Positions 29,716 through 38,783 are shown, numbered from the stretch's first letter. The stretch is DNA of 53,838 nt from Terrilactibacillus tamarindi (GCF_009718825.1 NZ_WNHB01000024.1:1-53838), one strand, 5' to 3'. Notes: generated by a model not told the origin, from the letters alone. Made by a program: numbers and translations.

Positions 29716-30252
29716 ATGAAAGCAACTGGCATAGTTCGTCGAATAGACGATTTGGGAAGGGTCGTTGTACCAAAAGAGATAAGGAGAACTTTACGTATTC
29801 GTGAAGGGGATCCGTTAGAAATCTTTGTCGACCGAGATGGGGAAGTGATTCTGAAAAAATATTCTCCAATAAGTGAACTTGGTGATTTTGCAAGTGAATA
29901 TGCAGAATCACTTGCAGAAAACTCAGGTTGTTTGGTTTTTGTAACAGATCGTGACACTATAATAGCCGTTTCCGGCGGGTCAAAAAAAGATTACTTAAAC
30001 AAGAATATAGCCCCAATTGTTGAAGATGCCATGAATCAACGGAAAACCGTTTTTGAAGAAAAGCAAGGTAGTGAACTCATTGAAGGACACGATGATTTGA
30101 CCGGGCCTTATGTTGTTGCACCTATTATTGCAGGTGGAGATCCAATTGGGACGACCATTTTAATTATGAAAGACCAAAAAACGATAGGACAAGTTGAATT
30201 GAAGTTGGCCGAAACAGCTGCAGGTTTCTTGGCTAGACAAATGGAGAACTAA
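29716..30252 (+). CDS. spoVT: Stage V sporulation regulator SpoVT
   Basis: A forespore regulator of sigma-G genes. It has 178 residues: an N-terminal AbrB-like swapped-hairpin domain (KATGIVRRIDDLGRVVVPKE) and a C-terminal GAF-like domain from about residue 55. The N-terminal domain is a clear paralogue of AbrB at 9386. GAGAGGAAATTGT precedes the ATG. A terminator with a long loop follows. Confidence 0.96.
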   Translation: MKATGIVRRIDDLGRVVVPKEIRRTLRIREGDPLEIFVDRDGEVILKKYSPISELGDFASEYAESLAENSGCLVFVTDRDTIIAVSGGSKKDYLNKNIAPIVEDAMNQRKTVFEEKQGSELIEGHDDLTGPYVVAPIIAGGDPIGTTILIMKDQKTIGQVELKLAETAAGFLARQMEN

Positions 30253-30300
30253 AATTTTTCTTATTAATCATAAGTTAGTGATGATCTTTTTTCATAAATA

Positions 30301-30373
30301 AAAGGACTTACTCAATCTAAAGTGTACCCTTTGTAAAGGACATTTTAATCTACCAATGAGTAAAGTCCTTTTT
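30301..30373 (+). terminator. Terminator after spoVT, with a long loop
   Basis: AAAGGACTTACTCA pairs with TGAGTAAAGTCCTTT across a loop of about 42 bases, followed by T residues. The stem is strong, but the loop is much longer than usual. Confidence 0.75.
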
Positions 30374-30460
30374 ATTGTTTATAAGAGACTTTTGGTTAGT
30401 AAGTAAAACTAGGGTATTATCATGACTTCTTTGCAAGAACATACAGCAATTTATCTACTA

Positions 30461-30469
30461 TGATATAAT
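30461..30469 (+). promoter_or_regulatory. Possible extended -10 promoter before yabM
   Basis: TGATATAAT is an extended -10 (TGn-TATAAT) 38 bases before the start codon. No good -35 is seen at 17 bases; TTGCAA lies a little too far upstream. Confidence 0.4.
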
Positions 30470-30507
30470 CCATTTTAACGACCACTTATTGAAGGTGATT
30501 ATATTAA

Positions 30508-32100
30508 ATGAACCGTTTGATATGGCAAGGGACGTTTATTTTGTCTCTTGCAGCTCTTATTGTAAAAGTATTAAGTGCGATCTATCGTATTCCTTATCAA
30601 AATTTAGCTGGTGACGTTGGGTTTTATGTTTATCAACAAGTCTATCCGTTTTATGCCTTAGCCATTGTCCTTGGTGGAACAGGATTTCCCATCGTCATAT
30701 CGAAATATTTATCAGAGGCAAATGAAAGAAATAAAAAATATATCGGTCATGTATTCATTCATGCATTTTTTGTTGTTTTTTTATTTTCTATCGTATTATT
30801 TTTCTTGTTATTTTTCGGTGCGTCATCCCTATCCAAATGGATGGGAGATTTAAAATTAGCATCACTGCTTCGAATGGTAGCTTTTATCTACCTCTTTATC
30901 CCGTTTTTGTCTATCATTCGCGGTGACTTTCAAGGACTTATGTGCAATATGTCACCAACCGCACTTTCCCAAATATGTGAGCAGACTACTCGAGTTGGGA
31001 TTATTCTCGGTCTATCTCTATTTTTATACCACCATCACGGTGGACCTTATGAATTTGGCCGAGCCGCTATTTTTGGATCTGTGATGGGGCCGTTTGTATC
31101 GCTTGCGATCTTAATGATGATCTATGTGAAATACAGGATAAAAGAACCTTTATCTTTTCACGTTTTCTACTTGGACAAGCCATTAATTAAATCATTGTTC
31201 ATTGAAGGACTAACCTTCTCTATATTATCAATGACCATTGTTGCGTTTCAATTTGTGGATGTCCTATCATTAATTCCAATTCTTCAACATTTTCACTTTC
31301 AGGCTGTAAAAGAAGCAAAAGGAATTTTTGATCGATCTTATCCACTCATTCAACTTGGGGTGACCGTAGCAACAACGATGGCCGTCGCTTTTATTCCTGT
31401 CCTCAGTAGGTTAAAATATGACAAAGACCATGCTCAGATGAAAAATCGTATCTCACTTGTCTTGCGAGTGACGATCGTGTTAGGATCTTCGGCAGCAGTA
31501 GGTCTACTCGCTACGGGAACAGAGGTTAGTCGTTTGTTTTTTGATGATCATTTAGGCGTACAAACCTTCGTTATCATGGGCTTGAATATTTTTACAATGT
31601 CCATGATTGTAGCTACCTCGACCATACTGCAAGCCATGCAACGGATCTGGCAGCCGCTTATGTATCTATGTATCAGTCTTTTGATCAAGCTGATTTTAAA
31701 TATGTGTTTTGTGCCCATCCTAGGAGTGACAGGTGCAGCAATAGCCACAGTTAGTGCATCCTTGATTACGGCAATCCTAAATTTATGCTTAATTCAGCAC
31801 TCTTTAAACGTTTGGGTTATGCGTTATTCACAAGTCATGAAGTTATGTTTTTCTTTATTTATCATGACGTCTTCTGTTCTGTTTTGGAAAGTAATTGCTT
31901 ATCATTTCTTTATTTCAGGCGAGTTAACTCGTTTAGAATCTCTTTTTATGTCATTAACAAGCGTCGGTATTGGGCTTATCGTCTTCTTCTTGGTCATCTT
32001 AAAAACAAATGTGTTCACAGAGGAAGAACTCGCTGATGTACCGGTATTGAATAAATACATGAACAAGTTTGTGAAAAAGATCCGTGAAAATGAGACTTGA
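30508..32100 (+). CDS. yabM: SpoVB/MurJ-like polysaccharide flippase family protein (YabM)
   Basis: An integral membrane protein of 530 residues with about 14 hydrophobic helices, of the MOP superfamily (polysaccharide transport group, related to SpoVB, YtgP and MurJ). It probably flips a lipid-linked precursor across the membrane; the substrate of YabM is not established. The N-terminus FILSLAALIVKVLSAIYRIPYQNLAG is typical (a longer stretch is not quoted). The position between spoVT and yabN matches B. subtilis. Confidence 0.9.
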   Translation: MNRLIWQGTFILSLAALIVKVLSAIYRIPYQNLAGDVGFYVYQQVYPFYALAIVLGGTGFPIVISKYLSEANERNKKYIGHVFIHAFFVVFLFSIVLFFLLFFGASSLSKWMGDLKLASLLRMVAFIYLFIPFLSIIRGDFQGLMCNMSPTALSQICEQTTRVGIILGLSLFLYHHHGGPYEFGRAAIFGSVMGPFVSLAILMMIYVKYRIKEPLSFHVFYLDKPLIKSLFIEGLTFSILSMTIVAFQFVDVLSLIPILQHFHFQAVKEAKGIFDRSYPLIQLGVTVATTMAVAFIPVLSRLKYDKDHAQMKNRISLVLRVTIVLGSSAAVGLLATGTEVSRLFFDDHLGVQTFVIMGLNIFTMSMIVATSTILQAMQRIWQPLMYLCISLLIKLILNMCFVPILGVTGAAIATVSASLITAILNLCLIQHSLNVWVMRYSQVMKLCFSLFIMTSSVLFWKVIAYHFFISGELTRLESLFMSLTSVGIGLIVFFLVILKTNVFTEEELADVPVLNKYMNKFVKKIRENET

Positions 32101-32199
32101 CGTTGCTTAGATTCATTCAACCGAAAGTAGCAAAACATCGTTTTCGGATATACCTTGAAAATAGCTTGTTCACAAATGAAATTGAAAGGTGTTGACTCC

Positions 32200-33633
32200 G
32201 TGGAATATAAGATTGTTGTGATTGGTCTCGGTTCGGGTGATATAGACCAACTTACCATGGGTATCTATCGTAAATTAAAACAAACGGATCATTTGTATTT
32301 GCGGACAAGTGATCATCCAATCATTAAAGAGCTGGAACAAACAGAAAATTTAACCTATACATCGTTTGATCATGTCTACGAGTCTTATCAACGATTTGAA
32401 GAGGTATATGATCATATTGCTGATACGTTATTCGAACAAGTAAAAATAGTCGGAGAGTTGACCTATGCAGTCCCTGGTCATCCCATGGTAGCCGAGAGAA
32501 CGGTCCAACTATTGCTTGAGAGAAGTCAAAAAGAGAAAGTTAATGTTGAGATTTTAGGTGGACAAAGTTTCTTAGATCCGCTCTTTAGCGCATTGAAAAT
32601 AGACCCAATTGAAGGCTTAACCTTTATTAATGCCATGGATTTTGACGCTGAAGACTTGTCTTTTAATGATCATCTCGTTATTTGCCAGGTATATGATCAA
32701 TTTATCGCCTCAGAAGTGAAACTGGCATTATTAGATCATTTGCCTCATGATTATGAAGTGATTGTGATTACATCAGCAGGAAACAAAGATGAGAAAATAG
32801 TATCCGTTTCTTTACATGAACTAGATCATGATCGAGACATTAACAACCTGACGAGTGTTTATGTTCCACCAATTAAAGAAAAATTAGGGCTATATCATAC
32901 ATTTGCTTCATTAAGGCGGATCATTAGGCAGTTAAGAGGACCAGAAGGGTGTCCCTGGGATAAAGCGCAAACACATGAGTCATTAAGACCCTACCTTGTT
33001 GAGGAAACATATGAAGTTCTTGAAGCCATTGATGAAGAAGATGATCATCATTTAGTCGAGGAACTAGGGGATGTTTTATTACAAGTGATGCTCCACTCAC
33101 AGATCGGTGAAGATGATGGCTATTTTTCCATTGATGATGTGATAAGATCGTTGAGCGAGAAGCTTGTGAGACGTCATCCACATGTTTTTGGAGATAAAGA
33201 GGTTCAGACTCTTGAAGATGTGGGTGAAACTTGGAAACAGGTAAAAGAGAAAGAGCCAGGTAGAGAATCAGATCAGTCCATTCTTCAAAATGTTAATGCA
33301 GCGCTTCCTCCGATGTTAAAGGCGGCTGACTATCAAAAGCAAATTGAAAAACAGGGAATAAAGCTAATAGAGGGTGATCCTTGGAAGAAGCTTTCAGGTC
33401 TTATAGATGATTATGCATCATCAAAGGATGAAAAAAGACTGGGAGACGTCTTATTTACCTTAATATATATCGCAAAAATCTATAAACATCACCCCTATCT
33501 TTCACTTGAAAAAACGAATAGGGAATTTGCCGCACGAGTTCATCGCGTTGAAAAAGAACTTGGAGAACACTCTTTCCGTGATTTATCAAGAGAGCAAATT
33601 CAATCATTATGGGAAAATAACCAAACTAAATAA
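32200..33633 (+). CDS. yabN: YabN: tetrapyrrole-methylase-like domain fused to MazG pyrophosphatase
   Basis: A two-part protein of 477 residues. The N-terminal half has the tetrapyrrole methylase fold (VVIGLGSGDIDQLT, AVPGHPMVAE). The C-terminal half is MazG (LRGPEGCPWDKAQTHESL, then EEDDHHLVEELGDVLLQV), which hydrolyses (d)NTPs. The second MazG copy near the C-terminus looks eroded: RLGDVLFTLIYIAK is recognisable, but the preceding acidic EExxE helix is not. GTG 32200 follows AAAGGTG by nine bases and gives a family-like start; TTG 32155 is upstream in frame. Confidence 0.9.
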   Translation: MEYKIVVIGLGSGDIDQLTMGIYRKLKQTDHLYLRTSDHPIIKELEQTENLTYTSFDHVYESYQRFEEVYDHIADTLFEQVKIVGELTYAVPGHPMVAERTVQLLLERSQKEKVNVEILGGQSFLDPLFSALKIDPIEGLTFINAMDFDAEDLSFNDHLVICQVYDQFIASEVKLALLDHLPHDYEVIVITSAGNKDEKIVSVSLHELDHDRDINNLTSVYVPPIKEKLGLYHTFASLRRIIRQLRGPEGCPWDKAQTHESLRPYLVEETYEVLEAIDEEDDHHLVEELGDVLLQVMLHSQIGEDDGYFSIDDVIRSLSEKLVRRHPHVFGDKEVQTLEDVGETWKQVKEKEPGRESDQSILQNVNAALPPMLKAADYQKQIEKQGIKLIEGDPWKKLSGLIDDYASSKDEKRLGDVLFTLIYIAKIYKHHPYLSLEKTNREFAARVHRVEKELGEHSFRDLSREQIQSLWENNQTK

Positions 33634-33733
33634 GTTTATCTCCTTTCTAGGCATATCTATTTAAAAGAGGATGGTTAGAAAGAAAGGTCAATCGAAAATA
33701 ATCAGGAAAAATTTTATAAGAGGTGTTTGATTT

Positions 33734-33994
33734 ATGCGTTTAGATAAGTTTTTAAAAGTATCACGTTTGATTAAAAGAAGAACGGTAGCCAAAGAATTAG
33801 CGGATAAAGGTCGCATTGAAATCAATCAATTACCATCAAAAGCAAGTTCAAATGTTAAAGTGGGCGATACGCTCGATATTCATTTTGGCCAAAAAGTCGT
33901 TTCGGTCAAAATCACCAACTTAAAAGAAACGGCTAAGAAAGATGAAGCAGCTTCATTATATGAATTAATTAGTGAACAACCTATTGAAAAGTAA
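33734..33994 (+). CDS. rqcP: RqcP, S4-domain ribosome quality-control factor (YabO)
   Basis: An 86-residue S4 RNA-binding protein (MRLDKFLKVSRLIKRRTVAKELADKGRIEIN, quoted only to show the S4 start; key residues are R2, L3, D4, K5, R10, K14, R15, R16). In B. subtilis RqcP works with RqcH on stalled 50S subunits to add alanine tails. AAGAGGTG lies upstream of the ATG. Confidence 0.94.
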   Translation: MRLDKFLKVSRLIKRRTVAKELADKGRIEINQLPSKASSNVKVGDTLDIHFGQKVVSVKITNLKETAKKDEAASLYELISEQPIEK

Positions 33995-34110
33995 GTGAGG
34001 TTCCCGAATAATTAAGGATACTATTAAAGGCAAGAGACCATGTTTCATTCTTTTTATGTTCTAAGTTGGACGACTCCCTCATAATTATGTGATAAAGAGG
34101 GGGGAGACTG

Positions 34111-34419
34111 ATGGATCAATATTATACACCGTCGTCGATAAATCGGGACAAGCCAGTCCCCAATCATGATATCATTATGAAAGGCCGAAAAAAGATTGAA
34201 ATCACAGGCGTAAAGCATGTGGAGAGCTTTGATCATGAAGAATTTTTGCTTGAAACGACAATGGGATTTCTTGCGATTAAAGGTAGTCACTTAAAGATGC
34301 AGAACTTAAATGTAGAGCAAGGTATTGTTGTCATCGAGGGTAAGATATTTGACATTAGTTATCTCGATGATCAAGACGGAGAACATGCTAAAGGGTTCTT
34401 TAGCAAACTATTCAAATGA
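34111..34419 (+). CDS. yabP: Sporulation protein YabP
   Basis: A 102-residue protein of the YabP/YqfC family, needed for sporulation in B. subtilis and expressed in the mother cell. A conserved core is seen: RKKIEITGVKHVESFDHEEF and GFLAIKGSHLKMQNLNVEQG. AGAGGGGGGAG precedes the ATG. The stop overlaps the start of yabQ (ATGA), so the pair is coupled. I looked for a sigma-E promoter at 34000-34110 and found only weak candidates. Confidence 0.93.
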   Translation: MDQYYTPSSINRDKPVPNHDIIMKGRKKIEITGVKHVESFDHEEFLLETTMGFLAIKGSHLKMQNLNVEQGIVVIEGKIFDISYLDDQDGEHAKGFFSKLFK

Positions 34420-34994
34420 CACTCAATGAACAATTTGCAACGATGGTTGCAATGATACTTACGGGATTGTGGATTGGTGTGAGTTTAACCACCTATCACC
34501 GCTTTATGCACCCAAATAAAAAATGGATGTGGACCACAATCCCAACTGATATTTTTTTCTGGATCTTGCAAGGACTACTTATTTTTTATGTCTTGCTTAA
34601 AGTGAATCAAGGCCAAATTCGATTTTATATATTTTTAGCCTTATTATTAGGCTACGCGATGTATAAGGGACTCTTTGAGCGGCTGTATGCCGTCATATTA
34701 GAACGATTTATTGTTCTTGTTGTTTCTGTTTGTCGCTTTCTTAAAAAATGTCTCACAATTTTACTAATACTTCCTCTTCTAACCCTATTGAAGCTTGTCC
34801 TGATATCATGTAAGATGATATTAAGGTTAATAAAAGCCATTTTATATTTTCTTTTTTGTCTTGTTTTCTATCCGTTAAAATGGGTATATAGGTTTATAGT
34901 TCCAAAGCGAGTGAGACAAAAGGTGAATATGGTGGCAAAAAAAGTAGGCACCTTGTGTGCTAAACTCGTCAAGGTATTTAAAAGAACGGACTGA
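34416..34994 (+). CDS. yabQ: Spore cortex biosynthesis protein YabQ
   Basis: A 192-residue membrane protein with about four to five hydrophobic segments (residues about 8-25, 45-63, 68-85, 95-145 and 148-165) and a basic C-terminal tail. YabQ localises to the forespore membranes and is needed for cortex formation in B. subtilis. The start overlaps yabP by four bases. divIC follows 14 bases later. Confidence 0.9.
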   Translation: MTLNEQFATMVAMILTGLWIGVSLTTYHRFMHPNKKWMWTTIPTDIFFWILQGLLIFYVLLKVNQGQIRFYIFLALLLGYAMYKGLFERLYAVILERFIVLVVSVCRFLKKCLTILLILPLLTLLKLVLISCKMILRLIKAILYFLFCLVFYPLKWVYRFIVPKRVRQKVNMVAKKVGTLCAKLVKVFKRTD

Positions 34995-35008
34995 GGAGAG
35001 GGGATATA

Positions 35009-35389
35009 GTGGGGGTAGCGCGCACAACAGACGTCAGACATATTCGTTCGGAATATGTTCAATCGCAGGAAGTTTATGAGAAATTTAAAAAGAAGCGGCG
35101 AAAGGGACTCATGCGTCGACTTGTGGCATTTGGTATTGTGCTAACTGTAATTGTTGGGTTTCTGACTTCTATCATCTCATCAAAATCAGACCAAATTGAT
35201 TCAAAACTAACACAGAAAGAGCATCTCGAAAAGAAACTTCGTGCTTCGCAGGAAGATGAAAAGGCTCTGAAACATAATATTCGTTTATTGCATGATAAGG
35301 ATTATATTGGTGATATTGCACGTCGAGATTTTCTCTTATCCAAAAAAGGCGAAATTATTTTTTCTAAGCTTGATATTGACAGTCATTGA
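35009..35389 (+). CDS. divIC: Cell division protein DivIC
   Basis: A bitopic membrane protein of the divisome and partner of FtsL and DivIB. It has 126 residues: a short basic cytoplasmic part, one membrane helix (about 39-57), then an extracellular coiled coil (DQIDSKLTQKEHLEKKL and onwards). GTG 35009 follows GAGAGGGG. The promoter of yabR overlaps its stop codon. Confidence 0.92.
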   Translation: MGVARTTDVRHIRSEYVQSQEVYEKFKKKRRKGLMRRLVAFGIVLTVIVGFLTSIISSKSDQIDSKLTQKEHLEKKLRASQEDEKALKHNIRLLHDKDYIGDIARRDFLLSKKGEIIFSKLDIDSH

Positions 35390-35415
35390 CATGCTCTTTT
35401 TTTGTTATGTATAAT
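35386..35415 (+). promoter_or_regulatory. Sigma-A promoter of yabR
   Basis: TTGACA, 18 bases, TATAAT, both hexamers perfect. The -35 overlaps the divIC stop codon. Confidence 0.85.
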
Positions 35416-35458
35416 AATATAATATTACATACTGAATTTTAGGAGGAGCATTACTTTT

Positions 35459-35872
35459 ATGTCAATTGAAGTAGGCAGCAAGTTGCAAGGGAAAGTGTCA
35501 GGTATTACAAACTTCGGAGCCTTTATAGATTTACCAGGCGGGAAAACAGGACTCGTTCATATCAGTGAGGTTGCAGATCGTTACGTTAAAGATATACATG
35601 ATGTACTCACTGTTGGTGATGAAGTGACCGTTAAGGTTCTTCAGGTTGAGACCGATGGAAAAATAGGCCTGTCCATTAGAAAAGCTGTCGATAAGCCCAA
35701 GCCTAGAGGGCCAAGGGGTGGAGCTCCACGCGGTGGCGGAAAACGCTTCGTAAAAGAAACGACATTCGAGGACAAAATGTCTCGCTTCTTAAAAGATAGT
35801 GAAGATCGACTTGCCTCGTTAAAAAGACAAACCGAATCTAAACGTGGTGGACGTGGTGCTCGTAGAGGGTAA
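35459..35872 (+). CDS. yabR: S1-domain RNA-binding protein YabR
   Basis: A 137-residue protein. A single S1 domain (residues about 1-72: GSKLQGKVSGITNFGAFIDL, HISEVADRYV) is followed by a Gly/Arg-rich linker (RGPRGGAPRGGG) and a C-terminal RGGRGARRG tail, suggesting RNA binding. Its role is not well defined, though related S1 proteins associate with ribosomes. It has a strong ribosome site (AGGAGGAG) about 12 bases upstream, its own promoter and a terminator. Confidence 0.92.
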   Translation: MSIEVGSKLQGKVSGITNFGAFIDLPGGKTGLVHISEVADRYVKDIHDVLTVGDEVTVKVLQVETDGKIGLSIRKAVDKPKPRGPRGGAPRGGGKRFVKETTFEDKMSRFLKDSEDRLASLKRQTESKRGGRGARRG

Positions 35873-35891
35873 ACATCCATTTTTATATATT

Positions 35892-35922
35892 AAAAAACAC
35901 TCAGGTGCCTGGGTGTTTTTTT
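35892..35922 (+). terminator. Terminator after yabR
   Basis: AAAAAACACTCAGG pairs with CTGGGTGTTTTTT over a TGC loop. Confidence 0.9.
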
Positions 35923-35951
35923 ATGCTTAAATTAACCGAAAATAAGAGGAA

Positions 35952-36092
35952 GTTCAAAAAGTCACCAAATGATAAGCTGCGAATCTCGGCGTTGGCTTGT
36001 TTTCCGGTCCTCATGTAGGAAAAGCCTACATTCCGGTCCTCAAAACGGCGCCGCCTTGACCTTCTTGCTTCTAATTCGCCGCCTTTTTGAAC
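35952..36092 (-). repeat. Family 1 dispersed repeat, inverted complete copy (copy E)
   Basis: 141 bases in reverse orientation to copies A-D, with both inverted ends (GTTCAAAAAGTCACCAAATG and its partner). It contains the hairpin module ATGTAGG/CCTACAT flanked by two GAGGACCGG repeats, but lacks the middle third of copy D. The yabR-spoIIE gap (35873-36296) holds the yabR terminator, this copy and the spoIIE promoter. The tRNA genes found here in B. subtilis are absent. Confidence 0.87.
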
Positions 36093-36226
36093 ACAAATTA
36101 TAAGTTTACTTTTCTAAAAACCAGGTCATTTGTAAGTGAAAATTAAACGCCTATGAGATGGATCATCAATTTATGACAAAGTGCTGAGAAAGTCGTCGAA
36201 GACTTTTTATAATCTTCTCTAATGTT

Positions 36227-36259
36227 TTGACAAATTACGAAGGTCTAATGTGTTTAAAT
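36227..36259 (+). promoter_or_regulatory. Spo0A-activated type promoter of spoIIE
   Basis: Perfect TTGACA (36227-36232), then a 21-base spacer, then TTAAAT (36254-36259). Spo0A-activated promoters such as spoIIE and spoIIG have such long spacers. A near 0A box, CGTCGAA (36193-36199), lies upstream. At 17 bases there is no usable -10. Confidence 0.65.
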
Positions 36260-36296
36260 AGAACATACCAATAATACATTAGGGGTGGTGAAAGGG

Positions 36297-38783
36297 TTGA
36301 CTCAACGATTCGAAAGTGCAAATCAAGTTGGAATTGTAGCGATCTCTCCAGGTGTTGAGCAAGGTTACAGATTCTATGATCGAATTCTTCGCAACCTAAA
36401 AACTCGGTTAGAAAGATTATTTTTCAGTAGTGAAACAGGATGTCTTATTATTGGCTTTCTATTAGGACGAGCCTTAATATTATCAAGCATGTCTCCTTTT
36501 ATTATTCCGTTCTTTGCGACGATGTTTGTTCTGAAGAAGAAAAAGCGAGGACTCGCTTTTCTAAGTTTGTTTGTAGGAGCATCGTCTATTTCTATTCCTA
36601 ACGGTTCCTTCGCCATATTGGCCATGTTATGTTTTATGGGCATTCGATGGTTAACGAGTCGATGGACGAAAGATCACTTCATTAAAACATTACCATATCT
36701 TGTTTTTAGCTCGGCTTTTGTTACCCGTTCATCTATTGCTTATATAACGGATAGACAATGGTTATGGTCAAATGAAATGTTAGCTCTGACTGAAGCTAGT
36801 TTATCTTTCTTGTTAACCCTGATATTCCTGCAGAGTGTTCCCTTATTATCCGTAAATTTGAGAAAGCATGTACTTAAGAATGAAGAAATTATCTGTTTTG
36901 TCATTATGTTGGCTTCGGTACTCACAGGTACGATCGGGTGGCATTTTTATGGCTTTTCGATGGAGCATATTTTGTCTCGTTATGTTGTCTTATTATTTGG
37001 TTATGTCGGAGGGGCAGCCATTGGTTCAACGGTCGGTGTTGTCATAGGATTGATCTTAAGCTTAGCTAATGTAACGAGTTTATATCAGATGAGCTTGCTT
37101 GCCTTCTCTGGACTTTTGGGGGGGCTTCTAAGAGAAGGTAAAAAGATAGGTGTCTCGATAGGGCTGATGATTGGAACGTTGCTCATTGGACTTTATGGTG
37201 GCGGATATGAACATCTTCTTGGTACAGCTGGGGATTCTCTGGTTGCTATTCTCTTATTTCTGTTAACGCCAAGATCGGTGACAAGAAAACTGGCCACTTA
37301 TATACCGGGGACTAAGGAATACGCAGCAGAACAACAACAGTATGTGAAGCGATTAAGAGATGTTACGGCTGATCGGGTTGCCCAATTTTCTAGCCTCTTT
37401 CAAACTTTATCAAACAGTTTTCAGGGAACTGAAGAGGAAGAATCTGACCATGAGGTGGACGTTTTTCTCAGTAATGTGACCGAAAAAACATGTCAGACTT
37501 GTTTTTTAAAAGAAGCTTGTTGGGCGAGAAAGTTCGATCAAACCTATGATTTAATGACTAGAATTATGGAGGAAACAGGAGACACACCGATATTGACAAA
37601 TTCTAAATTAAAAAGGGAGTGGCAGCACCATTGTATAAAACCGGAAAAAGTGGTGAAAGCCATTCATGAACAACAATTGTTTTATCATGAACACGTAAAA
37701 TTAAAGAAAAAAATGAAGGAAAGCCGCTTGCTTGTAGCAGAGCAATTAAAAGGAGTCTCTCAAGTCATGGGAGATTTTGCAAAGGAGATTCAAAGAGAGA
37801 GAGATACCCATCAATTTCAAGAAGAACAAATTTTACTTAAGCTACAGGATATCGGTTTTGATGTAGAAAATGTAGAAATTTACAGTCTTGATGAAGGGGC
37901 TGTTGACATAGAGATGACGTTACCATCAAATTATTATGGCGAATGTGAAAAATTAATTGCCCCAATTCTTTCTGATGTACTCGGAGAAAATATTATTGTT
38001 GAAAGAGAGAGTAAATCTGACTTTCCACGGATTCAATGTAAAGTGGCTTTTGGTTCTGCTAAAAAATATACGATAGAAACAGGCATCGCTCATACGGCTA
38101 AAGGCGGGGGTTATGTTTCAGGTGATAATTACACGACATTTGGTTTAGGAGCTGGTAAATATGCGATTGCGATTAGTGACGGTATGGGAAATGGCGAGCG
38201 TGCCTCAAGTGAAAGTCATGAAACATTAAAACTGTTATCAAAAGTGCTTAAATCTGGCATCAATGAGACCATAGCCATTAAATCCATTAATTCCATTCTA
38301 GCATTACGATCAAATGAGGAAATCTTTTCAACTCTAGATCTTGCCATGATTGACCTACAAGATGCTAAGGTCAAATTTCTTAAAATAGGGTCGAATCCAA
38401 GTTTTGTAAAACGAGGTGAACATATCACGATGATTGAAGCTAGTAACTTACCAATGGGAATGATAGAGGATGTTGAAATTGATGTAGCAAGTGAACAATT
38501 AAAAGCGGGTGATTTACTAATTATGATGAGTGATGGCATTTTTGAAGCACCGAAACACGTCGAGAACAAAGAGGCTTGGGTCAAGCGTAAAATTCGAGAT
38601 ATGCAAACGGATGACCCACAAGCCATAGCAGATCTTTTACTTGAAGAGGTGATTCGAGCAAACAGTGGCGAAATTAATGATGACATGACGATCGTCGTCT
38701 CAAAAATAAAGCATCATACACCAAAATGGTCAGCGATTTCAACCTATTCAACGGGTGAGGGAATTGATCGAAAGGCACAATAG
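36297..38783 (+). CDS. spoIIE: Stage II sporulation protein E (PP2C phosphatase)
   Basis: Dephosphorylates SpoIIAA to release sigma-F in the forespore and takes part in polar septation. It has 828 residues: about ten membrane helices in the first 330, a central FtsZ-interaction region, and a C-terminal PP2C domain with the metal aspartates in ISDGMGNG (Asp about 628) and DDMTIVV, and MSDGIFEAPKHVEN. I chose TTG 36297 because GGGGTGG lies eight bases upstream; GTG codons at 36285 and 36288 are part of that site. Confidence 0.96.
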   Translation: MTQRFESANQVGIVAISPGVEQGYRFYDRILRNLKTRLERLFFSSETGCLIIGFLLGRALILSSMSPFIIPFFATMFVLKKKKRGLAFLSLFVGASSISIPNGSFAILAMLCFMGIRWLTSRWTKDHFIKTLPYLVFSSAFVTRSSIAYITDRQWLWSNEMLALTEASLSFLLTLIFLQSVPLLSVNLRKHVLKNEEIICFVIMLASVLTGTIGWHFYGFSMEHILSRYVVLLFGYVGGAAIGSTVGVVIGLILSLANVTSLYQMSLLAFSGLLGGLLREGKKIGVSIGLMIGTLLIGLYGGGYEHLLGTAGDSLVAILLFLLTPRSVTRKLATYIPGTKEYAAEQQQYVKRLRDVTADRVAQFSSLFQTLSNSFQGTEEEESDHEVDVFLSNVTEKTCQTCFLKEACWARKFDQTYDLMTRIMEETGDTPILTNSKLKREWQHHCIKPEKVVKAIHEQQLFYHEHVKLKKKMKESRLLVAEQLKGVSQVMGDFAKEIQRERDTHQFQEEQILLKLQDIGFDVENVEIYSLDEGAVDIEMTLPSNYYGECEKLIAPILSDVLGENIIVERESKSDFPRIQCKVAFGSAKKYTIETGIAHTAKGGGYVSGDNYTTFGLGAGKYAIAISDGMGNGERASSESHETLKLLSKVLKSGINETIAIKSINSILALRSNEEIFSTLDLAMIDLQDAKVKFLKIGSNPSFVKRGEHITMIEASNLPMGMIEDVEIDVASEQLKAGDLLIMMSDGIFEAPKHVENKEAWVKRKIRDMQTDDPQAIADLLLEEVIRANSGEINDDMTIVVSKIKHHTPKWSAISTYSTGEGIDRKAQ

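Noticed and set aside
34000-34110. Sigma-E promoter before yabP
   Set aside because: CATAATTA at about 34079 resembles a -10, but no acceptable -35 lies at the right distance.
36093-36226. tRNA genes expected between yabR and spoIIE
   Set aside because: I searched for the cloverleaf T-arm pattern here and saw none; this gap contains only a family 1 repeat and the spoIIE promoter.
38216-38686. Long open frame on the minus strand (156 codons) within spoIIE
   Set aside because: It lies wholly antisense to the conserved PP2C domain of spoIIE, has no ribosome site and encodes low-complexity Ser-rich sequence. It is a shadow of the real gene.
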